A program made the translations under genes and the position numbers. This document shows, piece by piece, positions 5,646-11,015 of a DNA stretch of 11,015 nucleotides (position 1 is the first letter of the stretch; every line of letters begins with the position of its first letter). The notes under the pieces are model-generated. The model did no database searches. It had not been told where the DNA came from and saw only the letters and a program-made list of their open reading frames with translations. Source of the stretch: Fimenecus sp045595185 (GTDB lineage: Bacteria; Bacillota; Clostridia; Oscillospirales; Acutalibacteraceae); the NCBI GenBank assembly GCA_045595185.1, contig JAZNZX010000037.1:1-11015 (forward strand). The letters are read 5' to 3'.

Positions 5646-6509
5646 TTATAAGAACATAGTACCTATGCCCGAATCTGTCAACATCTCAATAAGAATTGAA
5701 TGTGGGATTCTGCCATCAATAATATGAGTACGCTTAACGCCACGACGAACAGCCTCAACACAGCAATCAATCTTTGGAATCATACCACCGCTGATTACAC
5801 CTTGACTCTTAAGCTGTGGCACTTCACTTACATTTACGCTGTGAATAAGTGTGCTTTCGTCATCCTTATCCATCAGAAGACCGCGGATATCTGTCATGAG
5901 AAGAAGCTTTTCTGCACCTAAAGCTGCTGCGATTTTTGCCGCTGCAGTATCAGCATTGATGTTGAAAACTTCACCGTTTTCGCCACCGCCGACAGTTGAA
6001 ACAACAGGCACATAGCCCTTTTTAATAAGAGTGTCAATAAGTGTTGTGTCGATTTCTGTAATATCTCCTACAAAGCCGATGTCATTTGCTTCGTACTTCT
6101 TTGCCTTAATCATTTTACCGTCAAGACCGCAGATGCCGACAGCCTCGCCACCGTGAGATTCAATAAGCTGAACAAGTCTTTTATTGACCTTACCTGCAAG
6201 AACCATCTGTACAACATCAATAGTTTCTTCGTCAGTATAGCGAAGTCCGTCAACGAACTTTGATTCCTTGCCGACTTTATTAAGCATATCGTTGATTTCA
6301 GGTCCGCCACCGTGAACAAGAACGACATTGACACCAACAGAACGAAGAAGAACAATATCAGTCATAACTGCGTCCTGTAAGTCCTTATTTATCATTGCGT
6401 TGCCACCGTATTTGATAACAACTGTTTTTTCGTGATAATGCTGAATATACGGAAGTGCCTGTACAAGCACCTCACTACGGTCAGCATGTGTAAGTTTTGA
6501 AATGTCCAT
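5646..6509 (-). CDS. argB: Acetylglutamate kinase
   Basis: This enzyme phosphorylates N-acetylglutamate with ATP, the second step of arginine synthesis. With the start at 6509 it has 287 residues. The amino acid kinase fold shows KYGGNAM (33-39), HGGGPEI (66-72), FNINAD (182-187) and GGMIPKI (241-247). About 32 residues precede the first glycine loop, including RSEVLVQALPYI. This N-terminal helix is characteristic of hexameric, arginine-inhibited kinases such as those of Pseudomonas and Thermotoga and is absent from the E. coli type, so feedback inhibition by arginine is likely. The start is set by TGGAG 6 bases upstream. The longer in-frame reading back to 6548 translates tandem heptamers and is rejected. 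Confidence 0.96.
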   Translation of the reverse strand: MDISKLTHADRSEVLVQALPYIQHYHEKTVVIKYGGNAMINKDLQDAVMTDIVLLRSVGVNVVLVHGGGPEINDMLNKVGKESKFVDGLRYTDEETIDVVQMVLAGKVNKRLVQLIESHGGEAVGICGLDGKMIKAKKYEANDIGFVGDITEIDTTLIDTLIKKGYVPVVSTVGGGENGEVFNINADTAAAKIAAALGAEKLLLMTDIRGLLMDKDDESTLIHSVNVSEVPQLKSQGVISGGMIPKIDCCVEAVRRGVKRTHIIDGRIPHSILIEMLTDSGIGTMFL

Positions 6510-6519
6510 AATTTTCTCC

Positions 6520-6547
6520 AAATGCAAAATGCAAAGCGCAAAGTGCA
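6520..6547. repeat. Four tandem heptamers upstream of argB
   Basis: Four 7-base units in a row read AAATGCA, AAATGCA, AAGCGCA and AAGTGCA on the plus strand. The unit nearest argB abuts the TGGAG ribosome binding site. The same GTGCAAAA word appears again in the hairpin at 6577-6660, so the two may derive from one element. Confidence 0.6.
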
Positions 6548-6576
6548 AAATTAAATATTTTTACATAATTTTCAAG

Positions 6577-6660
6577 AGTGCATACAGTTTGTGCTTTTGC
6601 ACGGCGAAGCGTATCAGGTATACGCGAGTTTCCGTGCGAAAAGTGCAAAATGTATGTGCT
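6577..6660. repeat. 84-base long hairpin between argJ and argB
   Basis: Arms 6577-6604 and 6632-6660 pair over 28 positions: 23 Watson-Crick pairs, four G-T pairs, one mismatch (6587/6650) and one bulged G (6638). Inside lies a second stem GCGTAT / ATACGC (6609-6614 with 6620-6625) with a 5-base loop. The four G-T pairs are paired only in plus-strand RNA; in the arg mRNA they become A-C mismatches. No T-run follows in the direction of arg transcription. Confidence 0.7.
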
Positions 6661-6668
6661 ATTGGAAA

Positions 6669-7898
6669 TTAGGTACGGTAATCTCCGTTTATTTTAACAT
6701 ATTCATATGTAAGGTCGCAACCATATGCTGTTGCTTCGCACTCGCCGTCGTTGAGATTAACCTTAATTGTGATTTCGTCTTCGAGAAGGATTTCTTTTGC
6801 AATTTCTTCTGAAAATTCTATTCCTGCACCGTTTTTGCAAACAAAAATTTCACCCTTTGCACTCACAAAAGAAACATCGATTTTTGTAACATCAATTTCT
6901 GCACCTGCATAACCGAGAGCACAAAGAATTCGTCCCCAGTTAGCATCTGAACCAAACATTGCAGTTTTTACAAGTGGTGAACAGATAACACTCTTTGCAC
7001 AGGTACGGGCAATATCCTCTGTCTGTGCATTATACACATCACAGATTACAAGCTTTGTTGCACCCTCACCGTCTTTTGCAAGCATTCTTACAACATAGTT
7101 GCAGATTTTGAAAAGTGCTCTCTGGAATTTCTGGAAATTCTCGTTATCCTCTATAATTCTTTCGTTACCGCAAAGACCATTTGCCATAATTGCAACTGTA
7201 TCATTTGTTGATGTGTCACCGTCAACACTCAACATATTGTAGCTTCTGTTCACACACCAGGTGAGTGCCTTTTTAAGCATTTCAGGTGAAATGTCAGCAT
7301 CAGTTGTGATGAATGAAAGCATTGTCGCCATATTTGGGTGAATCATACCGCTACCCTTTGCGATTGCACCGATTGTGCAAGTGTTTCCGTCAAGGTCAAA
7401 GGATACTGAAATTGTCTTTTTAACTGTATCGGTAGTCATAATTGCTTCGGCAGCAGAATCAGAACCGTTTTCATTAAGACCCTGAACTAATTCCTGCATA
7501 CCGTTTTTGATTGGCTCAAGGTCAATAGGCTGACCGATAACACCTGTTGAACCAACAATTACATCACTTGCTGAAATACCTGTATATTGTGCAGCCAAGT
7601 CGCACATTGCCTGTGCCTTTTCCACACCATCAGCATTACAGGTGTTTGCAATACCGCTGTTACAGATTACTGCACGAGCCTTACCGTTCTCGAGATTTTT
7701 TCTTGTAACGGTAATTGGTGCACCGTAAACGAGATTTTTTGTATAAACTGCTGCTGCGTCACATTCCTTTTCAGAAAGAATAAGCATCAGGTCTTTTTTT
7801 GTCTTATTCTTACGGATTCCACAATGAATTCCGTTAGCCTTAAAGCCTTTAGGTGATGTAACACCACCGTTTAAATCGATTTTAATTGAAAATGCCAT
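6669..7898 (-). CDS. argJ: Glutamate N-acetyltransferase / amino-acid acetyltransferase (ArgJ)
   Basis: ArgJ transfers the acetyl group from acetylornithine to glutamate, releasing ornithine and recycling the acetyl. Bifunctional forms also use acetyl-CoA. With the start at 7898 it has 409 residues, a normal length. The precursor cleaves itself before the nucleophilic Thr192 in HPNMATMLSF (187-196). STGVIGQ (117-123) and DGDTSTNDT (226-234) are family motifs, and the C terminus EYVKINGDYRT is typical. No argA or argE is present in the window, which fits the recycling route; whether this copy is bifunctional cannot be told. The start begins MAFSIKIDLNGG. The nearest Shine-Dalgarno, GGAGGG at 7916-7911, is 12 bases away and belongs to the repeat that precedes the gene. 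A longer in-frame reading to 8009 runs through that repeat into argC and is rejected. Confidence 0.96.
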   Translation of the reverse strand: MAFSIKIDLNGGVTSPKGFKANGIHCGIRKNKTKKDLMLILSEKECDAAAVYTKNLVYGAPITVTRKNLENGKARAVICNSGIANTCNADGVEKAQAMCDLAAQYTGISASDVIVGSTGVIGQPIDLEPIKNGMQELVQGLNENGSDSAAEAIMTTDTVKKTISVSFDLDGNTCTIGAIAKGSGMIHPNMATMLSFITTDADISPEMLKKALTWCVNRSYNMLSVDGDTSTNDTVAIMANGLCGNERIIEDNENFQKFQRALFKICNYVVRMLAKDGEGATKLVICDVYNAQTEDIARTCAKSVICSPLVKTAMFGSDANWGRILCALGYAGAEIDVTKIDVSFVSAKGEIFVCKNGAGIEFSEEIAKEILLEDEITIKVNLNDGECEATAYGCDLTYEYVKINGDYRT

Positions 7899-7908
7899 AA
7901 TATTATGA

Positions 7909-7954
7909 ATCCCTCCACCGCTAACGCGGTCCCCCTCCCTTTGACAAGGGAGGC
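7909..7954 (+). repeat. Two-hairpin repeat, family 2, copy 1 (argC-argJ gap)
   Basis: The element reads ATCCCTCC, then stem ACCGC/GCGGT (7917-7921 with 7926-7930), then stem CCTCCCTT/AAGGGAGG (7934-7941 with 7946-7953) with loop TGAC, and a final C. It fills nearly all of the 59 bases between argC and argJ. The T-run after the second stem is on the plus strand only, so it should not terminate the minus-strand arg transcript. Related copies at 10298-10348 and 10397-10444 keep the two-stem plan with different stem bases. Confidence 0.85.
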
Positions 7955-7957
7955 TTT

Positions 7958-8890
7958 TTATATGTTCAATTGAAATTTCGGGTCTATTCCCATTTTTACA
8001 TTCAGGCATTGAACGGCGGCACCTGAAGCACCTTTGCCGAGATTATCATATCTTGCGATTAAAAGAATTCTGTCGTCATTACCGCAGACTGTAATCTCCA
8101 TACCGTCGTTTTCGCTCATTTTGTTACCTGCGATAAAACCGTTTTCGTCAATGCTTTCCTTGTATTTCACAATATTTGAATTATATTTTTCTTTGTAAAG
8201 AGCCTTGATATCTTCTGCAGTTTTGCCGTCCTTCAAGTCCTTTTTGAAAAGCGGAACTGTCATAACCATACCGCTGAAATAATCGCAGATGTATGGTGAG
8301 AAAATCGGCTCATTCATAAGTCCTGAAATCGCTTTCATTTCCTTTAAATGCTTGTGCTGTTGAGTAAGAGCGTATTCTCTTGGTGCATCCAAAAGCCAAT
8401 CTCTTTCTGCGTCCTCATACTGTGCAATACCGTTTTTACCCGCACCGCTGTATCCTGACATTGCGTGACAAGCAATACATATATCCTTGTCAACGATTCC
8501 TGCATCAACAAGAGGCTTTACAAGTGCGATAAAACCACTTGCATAGCAACCAGGTACTGCAATTCTCTTTGAGTTTTTAAGTTTGCTTTCAAATTCTTCT
8601 GACAATTCAGGGAAACCGTATGCCCAACCCTCATTTGTTCTGTGAGCAGTTGAGGTGTCGATTACGATTGTGCTATCGTTTTCAATAAGGCTTACTGCCT
8701 CAAGTGCCGCTGCATCAGGCAAGCAAAGAAATGCAATATCAGCAGAGTTGAGTGCCTTTTTACGAGCATCGGTATCTTTTCTTAAATCTTCAGGAAGAGT
8801 AATAAGTTCTATATCTTCTCTTTTTGCAAGACGGTCAAAAATTTTAAGGCCTGTTGTACCCTGACTACCGTCAATGAATATTTTTGTCAT
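7958..8890 (-). CDS. argC: N-acetyl-gamma-glutamyl-phosphate reductase (short type)
   Basis: This NADPH-dependent reductase converts N-acetylglutamyl phosphate to the semialdehyde, the step between ArgB and ArgD. The dinucleotide-binding loop GSQGTTG is at 8-14, and the catalytic cysteine is Cys115 in VPGCYASG (112-119). GKGASGAAVQCLN lies near the C terminus. At 310 residues it belongs to the shorter ArgC subfamily (TIGR01851-like) rather than the ~345-residue form usual in Bacillus. The gene starts 11 bases after the argH stop. Its AAGG ribosome binding site overlaps that stop codon, 9 bases from the ATG. Its own stop codon lies 3 bases from a family 2 repeat. Confidence 0.95.
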   Translation of the reverse strand: MTKIFIDGSQGTTGLKIFDRLAKREDIELITLPEDLRKDTDARKKALNSADIAFLCLPDAAALEAVSLIENDSTIVIDTSTAHRTNEGWAYGFPELSEEFESKLKNSKRIAVPGCYASGFIALVKPLVDAGIVDKDICIACHAMSGYSGAGKNGIAQYEDAERDWLLDAPREYALTQQHKHLKEMKAISGLMNEPIFSPYICDYFSGMVMTVPLFKKDLKDGKTAEDIKALYKEKYNSNIVKYKESIDENGFIAGNKMSENDGMEITVCGNDDRILLIARYDNLGKGASGAAVQCLNVKMGIDPKFQLNI

Positions 8891-8901
8891 ATATATTTTC
8901 C

Positions 8902-10272
8902 TTATTTGTTGAGTTCTTTTACGCGTTTTACTTGAGATAAAACGTTTTGTGGAGCAGGGCCACCGAGAGACGTTCTATCATTTACACACTTGTCAAGGTT
9001 GATTGCATCAAATACACCTGCATCGAATATTTCGCAAACTGCTTTATATTCCGGGAGTGGAAGTGTTTCAAGTGTAAGACCTTTTTTGATACAAAGTGCT
9101 ACAAGCTCACCTGTTGCTTTATATGCATCACGGAACGGAAGTCCCTTACCTACAAGATAGTCAGCACAGTCAGTTGCATTGATAAAGCCACCTGCTGCTG
9201 CTTTTCGCATATTCTCCGGAAGTGCTGTCATTGTATCAAGCATTGGGATAAATGCTGTAAGGCACATTTTAACTGTATCGAAAGCATCAAAAATTGCTTC
9301 CTTATCCTCCTGCATATCCTTGTTGTATGCGAGTGGCAAGCCTTTCATCATTGTAAGGAGTGTTGTCAAATCACCGAATACGCGACCTGACTTACCACGA
9401 ATTAACTCTGTAATATCAGGATTTTTCTTTTGTGGCATAATTGATGAGCCTGTTGAGAATGCGTCGTCAAGCTCGATAAATTTAAATTCCCATGAACACC
9501 AAAGGACAATTTCTTCTGAAAATCTTGACAGATGCACCATAATAATTGAGATTACAGATGCCAATTCCATACAGAAATCACGGTCAGAAACTGAGTCAAG
9601 TGAATTTTGCATAGCTCCATTAAAGCCTAAAGCCTTTGCTGTCATTTCTCGGTCTGTGTTGTATGTTGTACCTGCCAATGCACAAGCACCAAGAGGTGAA
9701 TAATTCATTCTCTGTGTTGCCTGTGAAAGTCTTTCTTTATCACGAAGGAGCATTTCAGCATAAGCCATTAAATGATGACCGAATGTAATCGGCTGTGCCC
9801 TTTGAAGATGTGTATAACCCGGCATTACAGCACTTGCATACTGTTCTGCTTTTTTGCAAAGAACGTCAACAAGTTCAGTTAATTGATTATAAAGTGCCTG
9901 GCATTCGTGACGAAGATAAAGTCGAATATCAACTGCAACCTGGTCGTTACGGCTTCTTGCTGTATGTAATCTTTTACCTGCTGAACCGATACGAGAAGTT
10001 AATTCACCTTCAACAAAGGTATGAATATCTTCTGCATTTGGGTCAATTTCTAACTCGCCACTTTCAATTTCTACCTTGATTGCTTTAAGACCGTCAGTAA
10101 TCTGTGCAAGGTCTTCTGCAGATATAATCCCCTGTGCACAAAGCATTGCTGCGTGAGCAAGACTTCCGTCAATGTCCTCTTTGTACATACGGCTATCAAA
10201 TTTTATTGATGAATTAAAATCGTTGGTTTTTGGGTCGATTTCCTTTGAAAATCTGCCTTTCCAGAGTTGCAT
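8902..10272 (-). CDS. argH: Argininosuccinate lyase
   Basis: This enzyme cleaves argininosuccinate to arginine and fumarate, the last step of the pathway. It is a member of the fumarase/aspartase superfamily of 456 residues, the usual length. Visible motifs are HTARSRNDQ (103-111), the catalytic TH pair (154-155) in GYTHLQRAQP, and the signature loop GSSIMPQKKNPD (275-286) holding the catalytic serine. The start at 10272 (MQLWKGRFS) has AGGAG 8 bases upstream and the canonical N terminus; a longer in-frame reading to 10335 enters a repeat and is rejected. argH is the first gene of the operon here and is tightly followed by argC. Its usual partner argG (argininosuccinate synthase) is not in the window. 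I found no convincing promoter or arginine-repressor box in the 235 bases upstream. Confidence 0.97.
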   Translation of the reverse strand: MQLWKGRFSKEIDPKTNDFNSSIKFDSRMYKEDIDGSLAHAAMLCAQGIISAEDLAQITDGLKAIKVEIESGELEIDPNAEDIHTFVEGELTSRIGSAGKRLHTARSRNDQVAVDIRLYLRHECQALYNQLTELVDVLCKKAEQYASAVMPGYTHLQRAQPITFGHHLMAYAEMLLRDKERLSQATQRMNYSPLGACALAGTTYNTDREMTAKALGFNGAMQNSLDSVSDRDFCMELASVISIIMVHLSRFSEEIVLWCSWEFKFIELDDAFSTGSSIMPQKKNPDITELIRGKSGRVFGDLTTLLTMMKGLPLAYNKDMQEDKEAIFDAFDTVKMCLTAFIPMLDTMTALPENMRKAAAGGFINATDCADYLVGKGLPFRDAYKATGELVALCIKKGLTLETLPLPEYKAVCEIFDAGVFDAINLDKCVNDRTSLGGPAPQNVLSQVKRVKELNK

Positions 10273-10297
10273 TATAATTTCTCCTAAAATCAATATT

Positions 10298-10348
10298 GCC
10301 TCCCTCTGACGAGGGAGGTGGATTTTGCGTAGCAAAAGACGGAGGGGT
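10298..10348 (-). repeat. Two-hairpin repeat, family 2, copy 2
   Basis: This copy lies in minus orientation. Read that way, CCCCTCC is followed by stem TTTTGC/GCAAAA (10337-10332 with 10328-10323, loop 3) and stem CCTCCCTC/GAGGGAGG (10318-10311 with 10306-10299, loop GTCA). It sits about 25 bases before the argH start codon, so it would be in the argH leader if transcription starts upstream. Confidence 0.85.
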
Positions 10349-10396
10349 TGTTTGCGTAAAACTGTGGTTTTATGGTGTTTTGAAGTCTTTCTGACA

Positions 10397-10444
10397 ATCC
10401 CTCAGTCACCTATCGGTGACAGCTCCCTTTACACAAGGGAGCCT
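10397..10444 (+). repeat. Two-hairpin repeat, family 2, copy 3
   Basis: This copy lies in plus orientation, as an inverted partner of copy 2 with about 48 bases between them. ATCCCTC is followed by stem GTCACC/GGTGAC (10405-10410 with 10415-10420, loop TATC) and stem GCTCCCTT/AAGGGAGC (10422-10429 with 10435-10442, loop 5). Copies 2 and 3 together occupy most of the rlmH-argH gap. Confidence 0.85.
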
Positions 10445-10507
10445 TAAATCGATAGTGCTAACATCCCCATAAATCATAATTTAAAAAGGCAACCACGCCG
10501 GTCACCT

Positions 10508-10987
10508 CTATTTATGATATTTCTCATTTGACATAATCTTAAATCCACGATAGATTTGCTCTAAAAGAATCACACGCATAAGCTGATGCGGAAATGTCAT
10601 CTCAGAGAAAGAGAGTCTTAAATGTGAAACTTTCTTTATTTTTTCATCTAGCCCGACAGAACCTCCAATTATAAACGCAAAATTACTTTTCCCTGCAACC
10701 ATGTTCTTTGATATAAATTCAGAAAAATCCTCCGATGTCTTTTGTTTTCCCTCAACGCAAAGGCTGATTATGCAATCGTCGGCTTTTAAAGCTGCAGAGA
10801 TTGACTCCCCCTCTTTTTCGAGTGCAGAAAGTTTTTCACCATCAGTATAGTTTTCCGAAAGTGGAGCTTCGGGAAGTTCTGTTATTTTTAGCTTGCAAAA
10901 ACGTGACAGTCTCTTTGAGTATTCGGAAACTGCGTCCTTTAAATATTTTTCTTTTAATTTGCCGATACATATTATATTAATATTCAT
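10508..10987 (-). CDS. rlmH: 23S rRNA (pseudouridine1915-N3)-methyltransferase RlmH
   Basis: RlmH is a SPOUT-class methyltransferase that uses SAM to methylate pseudouridine 1915 in helix 69 of 23S rRNA on the assembled ribosome. With the start at 10987 it is 159 residues, the same as the well-known staphylococcal protein. The N terminus MNINIICIGKLKEKYLKDA is typical. The SAM-binding knot includes FIIGGSVGL (105-113) and LSFSEMTFPHQLMRVILLEQ (125-144), and the protein ends in the conserved YHK. The ATG at 10987 has GAGG 6 bases upstream; an in-frame GTG at 10999 overlaps that site and is rejected. The gene is unrelated in function to the arg operon, and the 235-base gap with inverted repeats suggests a separate unit. 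No strong terminator was seen after it. Confidence 0.96.
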   Translation of the reverse strand: MNINIICIGKLKEKYLKDAVSEYSKRLSRFCKLKITELPEAPLSENYTDGEKLSALEKEGESISAALKADDCIISLCVEGKQKTSEDFSEFISKNMVAGKSNFAFIIGGSVGLDEKIKKVSHLRLSFSEMTFPHQLMRVILLEQIYRGFKIMSNEKYHK

Positions 10988-11015
10988 GTTAATCCTCACA
11001 AAAATTATTTATCAG

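Noticed and set aside
6510..6548. Longer N terminus for ArgB starting at 6548
   Set aside because: It translates the heptamer tract and the ribosome binding site of the true start at 6509.
7899..8009. Longer N terminus for ArgJ starting at 8009
   Set aside because: The extra 37 codons read through the two-hairpin repeat into the argC 3' end. ArgJ homology begins at MAFSIKIDLNGG (7898).
10273..10335. Longer N terminus for ArgH starting at 10335
   Set aside because: The extra 21 codons translate repeat copy 2. MQLWKGRFS at 10272 is the canonical ArgH start and has its own AGGAG.
10483..10499. Possible rlmH terminator (minus strand GGC...GCC followed by TTTTT)
   Set aside because: The stem is only 3-4 bp, so it is too weak to call; read-through from rlmH into argH cannot be excluded.
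10273..10507. Promoter or ArgR box for argH
   Set aside because: TTGTCA with an AT-rich -10 near 10364-10394 has poor spacing, and CATAAATCATAAT near 10469-10481 only loosely resembles an ARG-box half. Neither is convincing.

Overview
The window is an AT-rich bacterial chromosome segment. It most likely comes from a gut-type member of the Clostridia (Bacillota, probably Oscillospiraceae/Ruminococcus-like). The basis is the strong GGAGG-type ribosome binding sites, short U-tract terminators, protein sequences of firmicute type, and abundant small palindromic intergenic repeats of kinds I associate with such genomes. The genus is inference; I could not run a search.

Left part (1-3100, mainly + strand). 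A palindromic repeat (53-203) precedes a good sigma-A-type promoter (219-247). This drives a two-gene unit: an AGE-family N-acylglucosamine 2-epimerase (284-1480) and a DHDPS/N-acetylneuraminate-lyase-family aldolase (1486-2412). Together they could cleave sialic acid to ManNAc plus pyruvate and epimerise ManNAc to GlcNAc. A bidirectional terminator separates them from a divergent pair: an 87-residue Cys-containing protein of unknown function (minus, 2472-2735) and a 79-residue XRE-type HTH regulator (plus, 2860-3099). The 124-base gap between those two holds two related dyads that look like operators.

Middle (3100-3429). There is no gene here. The stretch holds the regulator's terminator, two further hairpins, a second copy of the first palindromic repeat (3216-3352), and a GC-rich hairpin that probably terminates the arginine operon.

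Right part (3430-10272, minus strand). This is an arginine biosynthesis operon read from right to left as argH-argC-argJ-argB-argD-argF. ArgJ, ArgB, ArgC and ArgD make acetylornithine and ornithine by the acetyl-recycling route, ArgF makes citrulline, and ArgH cleaves argininosuccinate. argG, which supplies argininosuccinate, is not in the window. Two junctions are tight (argH/argC 11 bases, argD/argF 3 bases). The other three are wide, and each is filled by a different palindromic element. A further inverted pair of repeats lies upstream of argH. Beyond it is rlmH (10508-10987, minus), a conserved housekeeping rRNA methyltransferase gene.

No RNA gene, CRISPR array, transposase or prophage gene was seen. 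The coding content is mostly ordinary. The less ordinary signal is the density and variety of small palindromes, with stems that covary between copies, and the divergent HTH/Cys-protein pair with paired operator-like dyads.
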